Positions 28,229 to 37,386 of a DNA stretch of 64,000 nucleotides are shown here, piece by piece. This DNA comes from Caldicellulosiruptor acetigenus (GTDB lineage: Bacteria > Bacillota > Thermoanaerobacteria > Caldicellulosiruptorales > Caldicellulosiruptoraceae): positions 337,501 to 401,500 of the forward strand of contig NZ_CP113866.1 in the NCBI RefSeq assembly GCF_026914305.1, written 5' to 3'. Position 1 is the stretch's first letter. Every line of letters begins with the position of its first letter. The translations under genes were made by a program, and so were the position numbers. The notes beneath the pieces were generated by a model that had not been told where the DNA came from, did not search any database, and worked only from the letters and a program-made list of their open reading frames with translations.

Positions 28229-28522
28229 ATGAGAACATTCAAGATCCCGTTGGATGAAAAAATAGAAGACAAAGTCATAGGTGGGATTATGACATTGAAA
28301 CAGTTTTTAGTGTCTGTTGTGCCTGCGGTTGTCGGTTTTGGATTATTTTCTGAGTTCAAATTCCCATTCTGGCTTGCTGCAATACTCGAAATCTTTATCC
28401 TTGCCACAGGTGCTGCTTTTGCGTTTCTTAAAATCAACGGCGATGAACTGGATGTGTTTTTGAAAAAGCTTTACAAGTTTTACACAGGCAAAAGAACAAT
28501 CCTGTACAGGAGTGATGATTGA
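28229..28522 (+). CDS. PrgI-family (VirB3-like) T4SS protein
   Basis: This 97-aa protein matches the PrgI family of Gram-positive conjugation systems: the N-terminal FKIPLDEKIEDKVIGGIMTLKQFL, two adjacent hydrophobic segments, and a C-terminal YKFYTGKRTILYR. It is the functional counterpart of VirB3 and typically precedes the VirB4 ATPase, as here. Confidence 0.82.
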   Translation: MRTFKIPLDEKIEDKVIGGIMTLKQFLVSVVPAVVGFGLFSEFKFPFWLAAILEIFILATGAAFAFLKINGDELDVFLKKLYKFYTGKRTILYRSDD

Positions 28523-28523
28523 C

Positions 28524-29318
28524 ATGTCAGATCTGCTTATTATTCTCATCGGCGGACTACTGATACTTGGCTACAAGTTGTTTGAAAAAAGAATAAAAAC
28601 AAAGGCAAATCTAAGTCCTTCCGGGTCAAAAGTACAGGGAATACAAAAGGTCGATGATAGAAACCAGTTAAAAAGAGTACTGGAGATAAAAAATATTCTG
28701 CCAGATGGAACTGTAGTTATGGACAATTTCAGATATGTCAGAATTTTTGGACTGTCATCACAGGATTTCGATTTAATGAGTGAAGCGGAGCAGGAAGCTT
28801 TTGAACTGAGTCTAATGTCGCTCATGCGTGCACTTGATGTACCCGTTCAATTTTTCGTAACAACTCAACGAATTGAAACAACCCAGCAAGTAAATGAAAT
28901 TGACAGGTTTTTGGCACAAAACACAGCAACTATCAATGAGAGTCTGAAGAAGTACTGCGAAATGCTCAAAAACGAACTTTTGCAGTTGCAAAAACAGAAG
29001 AGTTTGTATGTACGCAAGAGTTTTGTCACCGTCTGGGTACAAGAACAAAATGAAAAAGTAGTTTTCGAAAAGTTGAACGACAGAACAAAAAAGGTACTCT
29101 CACTTTTTAAAAACGCTGGAATAAAAATATATCAGCTTTCCATGCCAGAAGTGCTACAACTTCTGCACGATGAACTTAATAAAAACAAAATCTTCAAAGT
29201 TGATGAAGCTATAAAGAACCATGCCCTTGATTTGTATAACTCGGGAATAAGGGGGATCGCTATAGATGATTCAGTTATTGAAGAAGTCTTCGGGGAAAAA
29301 GCAGGCAAAACAGCATGA
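28524..29318 (+). CDS. membrane-anchored conjugation protein next to VirB4
   Basis: This 264-aa protein has one N-terminal membrane helix (LLIILIGGLLILGYKLF) and a soluble domain containing VMDNFRYVRIFGLSSQDFDLMSEAEQEAFE and FFVTTQRIETTQQ, patterns seen in the N-terminal part of VirB4/TraC proteins. It overlaps virB4 by 53 bp in another frame, and may be a split-off N-terminal domain of that ATPase. ATG 28524, 11 nt after AGGAG, is preferred to ATG 28515. Confidence 0.6.
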   Translation: MSDLLIILIGGLLILGYKLFEKRIKTKANLSPSGSKVQGIQKVDDRNQLKRVLEIKNILPDGTVVMDNFRYVRIFGLSSQDFDLMSEAEQEAFELSLMSLMRALDVPVQFFVTTQRIETTQQVNEIDRFLAQNTATINESLKKYCEMLKNELLQLQKQKSLYVRKSFVTVWVQEQNEKVVFEKLNDRTKKVLSLFKNAGIKIYQLSMPEVLQLLHDELNKNKIFKVDEAIKNHALDLYNSGIRGIAIDDSVIEEVFGEKAGKTA

Positions 29319-31137
29319 AGCCCAAAATCAACCAGCAAAGAGCAGCAGACTTGACAAGAACGCTCCGGGACTTTTAGAACTTGTAATCCCTGACTGCCTG
29401 CACCTTGAAAAAGACTACATCTATCTTGGTTCAGAAAGATATGCAAGAGTGTATGTTCTGGCAGTGCATCCGTATGAAATCAATATTGGCTTTTTCAACT
29501 CATTCTTCAATCTGGGTCAAATATCAATTTCAATCTATGTTGAACCTGCTGATACAGGCGAAGTAATAGTGGACCTTACAAAGAAAATTACAAAATTGAA
29601 ATCCAATGAGATTGTGAGTATGCAGCGAGGTAAAAAACCGGACTACCGCAAGATGACCCAGGCAGAAGACTACGAAATGCTAAGGGCGGCACTGCAGCGG
29701 GGTATCGAAAAAGCCCTGTATGTCCAGGTTTTCTTCACAATCTTTGCAGAAAGCTTGGAAAAGTTGAAAGAGAAATGTGAAGAATTTGAATCACGTTGCG
29801 CTGCCTACAATATCAAACCACGCTGTTTGAGTTTCGAACAATTTGAAGGATTGTTAACAACGTTACCGCTCGGAAATCAAAAGTATTCCGAGCATCAAAG
29901 GACGTACACAACAGGTTCTGCTGCGTCCACCGTCCCGGTAGGTAATACAGATGTCTACTATGAAGGGGGTGTATTCCTGGGATATAACCTGCTCACCGGT
30001 GCACCTGTTTTTTATAACCAGTTTGCACCGGAACTTACCGGTCCACATATGGCGATTTTCGGAACGGTTGGCAGTGGTAAGTCCACGACAATGAAAACAA
30101 TGCTTGCACGGGCAGCTGCGTTCGGATTTTCTGCCTGCGTCCTTGACCCGGAAGGCGAATACGAGAAACTTATAAACATGCTTGGCGGAAAATATGTAAA
30201 AGTCAAAAGTGGGGAAAAGATTGGCTTAAACCCGTTTGAGCTGGAAGTAGAAGAAGATGAGGGTAAAAGATTTGTAGACATTGACTCCAAGATCTCAGAA
30301 ATCAGGTTTATACTCGGCATCATCTCTGAAAACTTTATTGGTAAAAAGCTGGATGGAATACAGCTGGCTATAATCGAAAGGGCTGTCAGAAAACTATATG
30401 CAGACAGGGGAATTGATAAAAGCCCGGAAAGCCTGTACACAAGTTTTGCTACCGACAGTCAGGGAAGGTTTTACATTGGCAAGGTAAAGAAGAGATTACC
30501 GACACTCAGTGACCTGAGAGAGGAACTTTTAAAAGAGCAAGAAACACAGCAGCTTGCAAAAGCGATGGAAGTGTTCACAGGCGATGGGACTCTTGCTTTG
30601 TTTGACTGTGAGTCACAGATTGACCTGCAGGAAGGCGATAGAATAATAGGCTTTAACCTGAAAGAGTTTGACAAGGATCCATTTCTTAAGTTTTTCGCAG
30701 CAGTGAACATACTAAACTGGATCTGGAACAAGTTCTCCCACGCTAAGATGAGACAGCAAAAAAAGGTTGTTATCTTTGATGAAGCCTGGATGTTTACAAA
30801 GTACGAATCGACAAATGACTACCTTGAGTCGCTTTCCCGACGCGGGAGAAAATACAAAATATCGCTCTTAATTGCCTCACAGACAATACTCGAGTTCTTG
30901 AATACCACTGCTGGTCGAACAATGCTCAACATGTGTGCGACAAAGTTCATATTTAAACAGGAAGCGGACTTAGCTCAAGAGACGGCAGAGTATTTCAAAC
31001 TTTCGGACGCAGCTAAAAACTTCCTGATGACTGCTGAGAAAGGGCAGGGAATTCTGGTAAATTCAAAAGAAAAGGTTCTTCTGCAGGTGACTCCATTCGC
31101 ATTTGAATGGGATTATGTCACAACAACAAACTTTTAA
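29266..31137 (+). CDS. virB4: VirB4-like conjugation ATPase
   Basis: This 623-aa cytoplasmic motor ATPase powers the type IV secretion channel. The Walker A motif GTVGSGKSTTMK is near residue 268 and the Walker B motif KVVIFDEAWMF near 500; ASRRGRKYKISLLIASQ and TAEKGQGILVN are typical of the VirB4/TraE group. ATG 29266 follows AAGGGGGA at 9 nt spacing. Confidence 0.93.
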   Translation: MIQLLKKSSGKKQAKQHEAQNQPAKSSRLDKNAPGLLELVIPDCLHLEKDYIYLGSERYARVYVLAVHPYEINIGFFNSFFNLGQISISIYVEPADTGEVIVDLTKKITKLKSNEIVSMQRGKKPDYRKMTQAEDYEMLRAALQRGIEKALYVQVFFTIFAESLEKLKEKCEEFESRCAAYNIKPRCLSFEQFEGLLTTLPLGNQKYSEHQRTYTTGSAASTVPVGNTDVYYEGGVFLGYNLLTGAPVFYNQFAPELTGPHMAIFGTVGSGKSTTMKTMLARAAAFGFSACVLDPEGEYEKLINMLGGKYVKVKSGEKIGLNPFELEVEEDEGKRFVDIDSKISEIRFILGIISENFIGKKLDGIQLAIIERAVRKLYADRGIDKSPESLYTSFATDSQGRFYIGKVKKRLPTLSDLREELLKEQETQQLAKAMEVFTGDGTLALFDCESQIDLQEGDRIIGFNLKEFDKDPFLKFFAAVNILNWIWNKFSHAKMRQQKKVVIFDEAWMFTKYESTNDYLESLSRRGRKYKISLLIASQTILEFLNTTAGRTMLNMCATKFIFKQEADLAQETAEYFKLSDAAKNFLMTAEKGQGILVNSKEKVLLQVTPFAFEWDYVTTTNF

Positions 31138-31159
31138 AAATTAAGGTCACTTTTTTGAA

Positions 31160-31173
31160 AACCGTGGTATAAA
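31160..31173 (+). promoter_or_regulatory. extended -10 promoter, GTGGTATAAT family
   Basis: The extended -10 reads GTGGTATAAA with the hexamer at 31168-31173, preceded by a T/A-rich tract (TTTTTTGAAAACC). Six more copies with the same GTGGTATAAY core occur in the element. No clear -35 hexamer. Confidence 0.6.
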
Positions 31174-31209
31174 GAAGAATAGAACAAAACTTTTAAGGAG
31201 AAGTGTGAA

Positions 31210-32148
31210 GTGGAACAATTTATTTCTGCCATCTTCTACTGGGTCAAAAAAGTGCTGTATTTTCTCTTTGGTTCTGAAGGAATAAAGTCTCTGATTGCTA
31301 TATTCTATTTCTTTACTGACAGACAAAAATACGAACAGATAATCAACCAGATACCGGCTGTTGCACTTTCGGATTCCCCTGGTACTGCTCTTGTTCTTGA
31401 GGTTATCCTGATTGTAATAGAAACAGCAATATACATCTGGCTTGTAAAGAAAATTAGATACGCTTTTATGTGGCTAACACGAAACGCAAGAAGAATGCCT
31501 GTATTCAATCTCAAACCCGGTGTTGTGCTCTGCCTTGTACCCAGGAGAAAGATAACAATTAGTTCGCAGAAGGATGCAATAAGAGTTTTGAATACTTTGA
31601 AAAACTACAACAGAAACCTGAAGAAGTTTATACTCTGCCACGAGATTTCGATGTCACTGCTGCTGGACGAGAACAATGAACTTCTACTTGCCTGCATTGA
31701 CAACCACGGCGACTGCTGGGAAGTAAGGCAAATGGCACACGAAGTGGTCTACAGCTACAATACATCGTTCAACGGCAAATGCAAAAAAGTTATAGTTGCT
31801 CACACACACCCCGCAAGAGTTGATAAAAACATGGTATACGTCGAGAGCACAACCTTTCCTTCCAAGAGCGACTATAACTCTCATGAGTTTATCAAACATG
31901 CTATCCATCCCGTGAGAGTACTTGACGACCTTGTACTTCCAGCGCTCAACCATGAACGTGTTTTCTCTATTGCAACAAATAAACTGCTGCCAAAGAAAAG
32001 GTTTGGAAGGCTACCAAAGTTGTATTTCAGGGAAGTGTTTAACACATTCAAAGAAGATAAACCTTTGCATCCCACAATGATTGGAATCAGGTTGTTGTAT
32101 GGCGAAAAGAAAAATACTCCTAAAAAAGAGGAGGTTTTTGCAAGATGA
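31210..32148 (+). CDS. membrane protein with JAMM/RadC-like metalloprotease motif
   Basis: This 312-aa protein has hydrophobic N-terminal segments (ISAIFYWVKKVLYFLFG; VILIVIETAIYIWLV) and a C-terminal domain with VIVAHTHP followed ~15 residues later by FPSKSDYN. H-x-H-P with a later S-x-x-D is the zinc signature of JAMM/RadC-like proteins. A peptidase or deubiquitinase-like role is therefore possible but unproven. GTG 31210 follows AAGGAG at 10 nt. It overlaps the next gene by 4 bp. Confidence 0.5.
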   Translation: MEQFISAIFYWVKKVLYFLFGSEGIKSLIAIFYFFTDRQKYEQIINQIPAVALSDSPGTALVLEVILIVIETAIYIWLVKKIRYAFMWLTRNARRMPVFNLKPGVVLCLVPRRKITISSQKDAIRVLNTLKNYNRNLKKFILCHEISMSLLLDENNELLLACIDNHGDCWEVRQMAHEVVYSYNTSFNGKCKKVIVAHTHPARVDKNMVYVESTTFPSKSDYNSHEFIKHAIHPVRVLDDLVLPALNHERVFSIATNKLLPKKRFGRLPKLYFREVFNTFKEDKPLHPTMIGIRLLYGEKKNTPKKEEVFAR

Positions 32149-34374
32149 CGGGATTAAAAAAGTTAAGACTTACAGTCCTGACAGCATTCCTGTCAGGACT
32201 CTTTCTTTTATCCTGCAGTCTCTTTTGCCGACCCAGCAGCAACAGGTAAAACATTTATTACAAACCTTTCTAACAAAATAGTTTATGTGGGTATTGGTCT
32301 TGTTGTCATTGCTTTTATGCTGGCATTTTTAAAGTTAATGTTCACCCAAAACGAACAGGAACATGTCCAGACAGCTCAATGGCTAAAGTATATTGTCATT
32401 GCCTGCGTTATTCTGGGAATTTTCACATCCATCATAGGCGTAATTTTAGGGTTTGAACAGAAATTCACAGATGCAATGAAAGTGCTGCCATCAAACCAGC
32501 AAGGTAGTGGTTCAACAAACCAGATAAATGACGACGAAGACATAACTTTCATTGGCAGGGTTATAACATGGATATTAAATGCAATTATCCAGCTACTTGA
32601 GTGGATTGGAAGACTGGCAGGTTTTAAACCACTTAACCAACTGCTGTTTAACAATACCGTGTTCTCTGAACAGGAGTTTAAGTTTTTGCTTACATTCTAT
32701 TCATTTGCTGCTGTCTGTGCCACAGCTTTCATTGTTCTTATGGTTGGCAAAACTGCTATCCAGCTCACTGTATCAGGTCTTAATACAAGAAAAAGAGTAA
32801 ATCTAATGGAAGAAATCACAACATGGTTTTATGTTGTTTTGCTGATTGCTGCAGCACCATTGCTGTTTTCCTTTATGTTCTGGTTCTTTGAAAAAATCAC
32901 TGACTGGCTGTATGCTTATGTCAGAGCTGAGACAACGTATCTTGGTAACGTGGAAGGTACTGCTTCAAGCATAGCACGGTTCTTTGGATTCGGACTGGAC
33001 GAAAACAAAATCGCACAGAATGGATTCATAGACACCTTGGCACTGAACCTTGGTACATCTAACCCTCTCAATACTGCTATTGTAAAATTTATATACGTTT
33101 TACTGTACTTCAAAATCAACCTTATATTCCTAACCCGGAGAATCATCCTTGGTGTGTTTTTTCTGTTCACACCGTTTGCTGCTGCTATGTGGGGGATTAA
33201 AAAAGATGCAAACGTCATGAACGTCTGGTTTGGAGAAGTCATCACAAATGCATCAATGGCATTCTTCTACGCGTTTACACTGCTTGCAGTTTTGCACCTT
33301 TTCACAGCAGTAGGTCTTGATGGCTGGCTGTTTGGAGCGATAGCCATGTATTCTGTGCCCAAAATAGCTGATACACTCAGAAATCTGCTGCAGAACTATT
33401 TTGAACGACTTTCCGGTGTAGATGAAATGTTGCTGGCTAACCCATTCTTCAGCAGTACACTCGCAATGATGAAAGGCGCTCAGAACGGTTTTGTTCATGC
33501 ATTTGGCGCTCAATCTAAAACAAGTGAGTGGTCTACTGCAACAAGCAGTGGTGAATCAAATACTGGCAACCCGGCAGGCGGATTTAGCCCGACAGGTGGT
33601 GGTAGCGGCAGCGGTGGTTCAGGTGCAACGTTTACTGGCTCTACCAGCAGAACATTCGAAGGTGGACCAATACCGATGGGCGGTTTTTCAGGTGTGCCTG
33701 CTACCGGTGGTCCAAAACTTGAATTTGCATCTGCTTCAGGTTCTGCCCACGGTGGTTCAACAACAAGCCCATTGGACAGTCCGACAGGGTACAGAAATAT
33801 CTACGCAGATACCGACGCAACAAGGAAAGCTTTCGTGAGAAATTTAAACGCAATGACAGCCGGAAGCAAATTATACAGAGCAGGACAGTTCCTGCAGGGT
33901 ATTGGGGAAACACTGGGCAGAGACAATCCCGCTTTCCAGGCCTTCTCATACCTTGCAGGAGGCGTAATGAAATCTGTCGGTGCAGGTAACAGGATAGGAC
34001 AGGCTATAGACCTGACAACCCTTGAACGAATGTCACACATGCAGGAGTATAAACAACACTTTGCTAACCTTGCCCCAGTAGTCAATAAATTGACTTCCGA
34101 AGGCAAATATGGTGTTGTGATGGACGCTATAAGAAAAGGTGATGCAAGCATTCTTGCAATGAATGGGATTACAATGACAGATGAGATTTCAAACTCTGTT
34201 TTGAAACTCTCTGAGGCATTCAAAGGCGAAAGAGAAATTACAAAGAAACAACTGGGTATCAATGAAATAGTTGCTGCTAAAAAGCTGGGACATGGTTACG
34301 AAAACTTTGAAAGGTACTTTGCACAAAAACATCCCTACAAAGACGCAGCAGAAGCGTTTATATTCAAAGTCTAA
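32145..34374 (+). CDS. VirB6/TrbL-like channel protein, frameshifted in the signal peptide
   Basis: This large (~740 aa) polytopic membrane protein of the transfer channel has at least seven hydrophobic segments in its first ~380 residues and a Gly/Ser/Thr-rich low-complexity stretch (about 1300 bp into the gene), then an alpha-helical tail. Translation from ATG 32145 (GAGGAGG before it) gives a signal peptide but runs out of frame. The downstream frame, open from 32182, supplies the rest (AVSFADPAATGKTF, an ideal signal-peptidase site). One extra base between ~32201 and 32212 explains this. Without it, only a GTG at 32287 lacking a ribosome site would start the protein. Confidence 0.75.
32174..32210 (+). 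terminator. terminator-like hairpin inside the VirB6-like signal peptide
   Basis: A perfect 11-bp stem AGTCCTGACAG / CTGTCAGGACT with a 5-nt loop is followed by CTTTCTTTTAT. It overlaps coding sequence immediately before the frameshift. Confidence 0.7.
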
Positions 34375-34383
34375 AAAAACAGA

Positions 34384-34420
34384 CCCTGCTACTTTTGGAC
34401 AGTAGCAGGGTTTTGTTTTT
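34384..34420 (+). terminator. intrinsic terminator after the VirB6-like gene
   Basis: CCCTGCTAC/GTAGCAGGG stem, followed by TTTTGTTTTT. Confidence 0.88.
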
Positions 34421-34504
34421 GTGAAAACATGTTCCCGGTAGTTTTTGCAGTTTTGCTGTGGTATTTTTCTGAAAAAACAAAATACGAAAGGAGAGATTCT
34501 ATTC

Positions 34505-35053
34505 ATGCAAAATAACAACCCCAATTTTAATCCATTTGATGTGATGGTGGATATAGGCGAATGCTACGCTAAAGTGGTTAAACTGCCCGAAAATGAAAAA
34601 GAACTTTGCACCGAACCGGAATGCATTGAAGATGCCAGGTACATGGTCGTATACGAAGATGGAGATGAAAAAGTGTATTTATGCAAGAGGCATTATGATT
34701 TTATCAGGACAAACACTTTTTGCTATGTTATCGAAAACATCCTTGATAGCAGCAGTGTTAAAGAAATACCGGTGATCTTTGGTGAAAACAGAAAAACAAA
34801 AGTCTCATACATTGGTGAAATCAGCAGCATACTGCAGGAAACTGAAGAATATCTCAAAGCAATGGGGTTGCTTGAAAACGAAGAAGTGCTGGATCAGGAG
34901 ACTTTTTTGACAATGCTCAGGTCCTATGACAGGGTTGCATATGCGGACGTGATTGAAGACAGAATATTTGCCTATCTTCTGGACGAATTTAACGACGAGT
35001 ATGTAATAACCGAAAAAGAATGGGAAGAAATAAAACAGAGATTGGGGGAGTAA
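34505..35053 (+). CDS. unknown Cys-containing protein, paralogue 1
   Basis: This 182-aa acidic protein is not recognised. It has C-x4-C (CTEPEC) and later C-x2-H (CKRHYDF), a possible zinc site. Its C-terminal ~60 residues (QETFLTMLRSYDRVAYADVIED through KEWEEIKQRLGE) are clearly related to the same region of the next gene, so the pair arose by duplication. ATG 34505 follows AAAGGAGAG. A degenerate GTGGTAT element lies about 50 bp upstream. Confidence 0.65.
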   Translation: MQNNNPNFNPFDVMVDIGECYAKVVKLPENEKELCTEPECIEDARYMVVYEDGDEKVYLCKRHYDFIRTNTFCYVIENILDSSSVKEIPVIFGENRKTKVSYIGEISSILQETEEYLKAMGLLENEEVLDQETFLTMLRSYDRVAYADVIEDRIFAYLLDEFNDEYVITEKEWEEIKQRLGE

Positions 35054-35058
35054 ATAGC

Positions 35059-35634
35059 ATGAACGATATGCTTGATATACTGGACAGAGCAAGAATTGCT
35101 CTGCTTTATCCCAAGAACGAGTCAAAGAGAGAAAAAATTGAATACGAATTATCTGATAACATGCACTGTTCAATCTGCGGGGAAAAAGCGCACTACAGAC
35201 TCTCCAGAACACCTGCATGGTTCTGTACACGCCATTACAATCAGCTTTTAAATCGTTCACTGTGGGATTTCATTGACAGGTATCTTATTGAAATGGACCC
35301 GCTTGCAGTTCTGTACCTTGAGTATAAAGATAAAAATATCAACCTTGAAGTGTGGTTCGATGACAAATTGATGAAAGGAATTCAATACTACTTCAGAGAT
35401 GTTGGGTTTAGAAACTTCAGACTGGATAAAGAGACATTTCTGACAGTTGTGAGGAGTTGCAGTGGAGTTGCATATGCTGACTGGATTGATAACAAACTCA
35501 TAACCTTCATGATACCCGTTCATGATTGTCTGATTACAAAACAGGAGTGGGAATTTATAAAACAAAGGGTGATTAGAAAAGGACTGCTCAAGAAGGTACA
35601 AATAAACAATAAAAGCCCTGATTATGATTTCTAA
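35059..35634 (+). CDS. unknown zinc-ribbon-like protein, paralogue 2
   Basis: This 191-aa protein is paralogous to the preceding one (KETFLTVVRSCSGVAYADWID; KQEWEFIKQRV). C-x2-C (CSIC) plus C-x2-H (CTRHYN) make a likely zinc-binding site near residues 35-60. It starts 5 bp after its paralogue, with GGGGGAG in front. An 11-bp hairpin spans its stop codon. Function unknown. Confidence 0.65.
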   Translation: MNDMLDILDRARIALLYPKNESKREKIEYELSDNMHCSICGEKAHYRLSRTPAWFCTRHYNQLLNRSLWDFIDRYLIEMDPLAVLYLEYKDKNINLEVWFDDKLMKGIQYYFRDVGFRNFRLDKETFLTVVRSCSGVAYADWIDNKLITFMIPVHDCLITKQEWEFIKQRVIRKGLLKKVQINNKSPDYDF

Positions 35635-35642
35635 TCAGGGCT
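35614..35642 (+). terminator. perfect hairpin spanning the stop codon
   Basis: AGCCCTGATTA / TAATCAGGGCT, 7-nt loop; the TAA stop is the start of the 3' arm. No T run follows, so this looks like an RNA-stability or coupling element rather than a terminator. Confidence 0.65.
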
Positions 35643-35783
35643 GAGTTATATGCATGGGGGAGGAGAATACCCCCAACTGTTTTCTGCAAACTATTTAAAC
35701 GCAAACTCATATTTTGGCTAACTGCTCAATTTCAGTATACCAGAATAGAATGCGAACAAAAAACCGAACACTGAAAAATTTTT

Positions 35784-35822
35784 GCCTGTGAGAATGAGAC
35801 TTTTCTCACAGGCTTTTTTTAT
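35784..35822 (+). terminator. intrinsic terminator upstream of parM
   Basis: GCCTGTGAGAA / TTCTCACAGGC stem followed by seven T. Confidence 0.9.
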
Positions 35823-35861
35823 TTTGCGGGCAACAAAAATTTCAAAGGGGGAAGGATAGAA

Positions 35862-36812
35862 ATGAAATGCGCTGTTGATGTTGGCTTTGGTTTTACAAAG
35901 GCAGTGAATGAAAAGGGAAAAGAAGTGATTTTCCCATCTGCAGTAGCAAAAACTTTTATGACCGACATTGGGCTAAAGCCCACAAGTGACTACTTTGTAA
36001 CCTACATGAATCAAACATATGCAGTAGGAAAAGCAGCAACACAGTGCTTGATTACAGAAACAAGCTTTTCTGAAGACAGATTTGTAAATGAGTTTTCAAA
36101 ATTGCTTGTTCTGACAGCACTTATGGCACTCGAAAGCGACAAAGAAGTTGAGCTTGGTCTTGGTCTTCCGTTAATGCTTTATCCAAAACTGAAAGACAAG
36201 GTAAAAAACTACTTTGAGTTTGCAGAAGAAATAATCATTGACGCCAACAATATAGCACACAGCTATCACATTGCAAGATGTGAAGTGTTTCCTCAGGGCG
36301 TCGGAGCTTTATTTTCAATCTCATCCCCAGTAGAAGATGGAACATACTGCATTTTAGATGTTGGTTTTCGAACAACAGACGTGATTGTTGTTGAAATCAA
36401 AAACAAAAATATAAATCCGCTGCTTGACATGTGCTTTACTGTTGACAAAGGAATGTCATTAGCAGTTGAAAGACTTGGTCTCATGATTGAAAGAAAGTAC
36501 GGTGTGAGCTACGACACGAGCCTGCTTTTTGACATCCATGAACGCTCGCATATATCTGTTCGTGGCAGAAAGATAGATATTGAACCACACAAAAAAGAAG
36601 TTTTTGGTGCTATAGCAGACGACATAGTACAGTCTATTTCAAGAAGGCTGCAACGTGGTTTTGATACGTTCGACGGAGTGCTTGTCGCAGGCGGTGGAGC
36701 TTTCAACGTTGCATCTGTCCTCCAGAAGGAATTTAATAATGTTCAGGTACTCGACAACGCACAGTTTGCAAATGCAAAAGGATATCTGCATCTTCTTCAC
36801 ATGTACGAGTAA
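35862..36812 (+). CDS. parM: ParM/Alp-type actin-like segregation ATPase
   Basis: This 316-aa actin-fold protein has phosphate-1 motif AVDVGFGFTKAV at the N terminus, phosphate-2 motif CILDVGFRTTDVIVVE near residue 165, and adenosine motif GVLVAGGGAFN near 275, the ParM/StbA/Alp7A pattern. It would form filaments that push replicated DNA apart. It is followed by a repeat-rich region and a small ribbon-helix-helix-like gene, so a full type II partition system is present in this ICE. Confidence 0.85.
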   Translation: MKCAVDVGFGFTKAVNEKGKEVIFPSAVAKTFMTDIGLKPTSDYFVTYMNQTYAVGKAATQCLITETSFSEDRFVNEFSKLLVLTALMALESDKEVELGLGLPLMLYPKLKDKVKNYFEFAEEIIIDANNIAHSYHIARCEVFPQGVGALFSISSPVEDGTYCILDVGFRTTDVIVVEIKNKNINPLLDMCFTVDKGMSLAVERLGLMIERKYGVSYDTSLLFDIHERSHISVRGRKIDIEPHKKEVFGAIADDIVQSISRRLQRGFDTFDGVLVAGGGAFNVASVLQKEFNNVQVLDNAQFANAKGYLHLLHMYE

Positions 36813-36824
36813 CACTGTTCTAAA

Positions 36825-37065
36825 ATGCAATGCGTTGTAAAGGCTTGTGACAATTAGCTTACAAGTTATCAAATAATCAAAATTGTAATGCAGATATTTG
36901 AAAAATTCACTTTTCAAAACTAATTTGCATTACAAAAATCAAAGTATAAATGGCTATCATAATGGTAATTACAAGCAATAGACTTGCATTGCAATATTGC
37001 ATTGCAAAATAAGATGGTAAAGTGTTCGGATGTGTGATAAAATAAGCAATAGAGTTGCATTGCAA
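36825..37065. repeat. parC-like centromere candidate with TTGCATTGCAA repeats
   Basis: TTGCATTGCAA occurs at 36984-36994, 36997-37007 and 37055-37065. The first and third copies share a longer unit, AGCAATAGA(C/G)TTGCATTGCA. Diverged copies (ATGCAATGC at 36825, TGCATTACAA near 36924) extend to the parM end. The array lies between parM and the small DNA-binding gene and probably binds the latter. Confidence 0.75.
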
Positions 37066-37077
37066 AGGTGATATTTT

Positions 37078-37323
37078 ATGAAGAAAAACTTAACAATAAG
37101 AATACCTGAGGAACATCCGATATGGCAAGAAAGTGAGAAAACGAAAGTGATTCTCGACGCTCTGGAGTTATATTATGCAACAAAAGCGGTCGTGTCAGGA
37201 ACTATCAAGCTCAAAACAATCCAGATAGACAACACTGAGCAAAACAAACAACAGCTGGAAACTGGACTTGGTCTTGACAAAAAATCGGTCAAATCCCTCC
37301 TTGACGCTTTTTCAAAACTGTAA
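37078..37323 (+). CDS. parR: small ParR-like DNA-binding protein
   Basis: This 81-aa protein begins KKNLTIRIPEEHPIWQ, a beta-strand followed by helices as in ribbon-helix-helix proteins, and ends with a ParM-tail-like amphipathic helix (KKSVKSLLDAFSKL). It lies directly after the TTGCATTGCAA array, with one repeat 12 bp before its start, so autorepression is likely. Assignment as ParR rests on size, fold guess and context. Confidence 0.65.
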   Translation: MKKNLTIRIPEEHPIWQESEKTKVILDALELYYATKAVVSGTIKLKTIQIDNTEQNKQQLETGLGLDKKSVKSLLDAFSKL

Positions 37324-37351
37324 GGCAGGGTTTAAAACCCTGCCTTTTTTT
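37323..37351 (+). terminator. intrinsic terminator after parR-like gene
   Basis: AGGCAGGGTTT / AAACCCTGCCT followed by TTTTTT. The stem begins at the last base of the stop codon. Confidence 0.9.
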
Positions 37352-37386
37352 GTTGAGAAAAATCAAATTAAAGGAGTGTGCTGAAA

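Noticed and set aside
32174-32210. Real operon terminator splitting the transfer genes
   Set aside because: It has the shape of a terminator but lies within the signal-peptide codons of an essential channel gene; translation would disrupt it. Kept as a structural observation instead.
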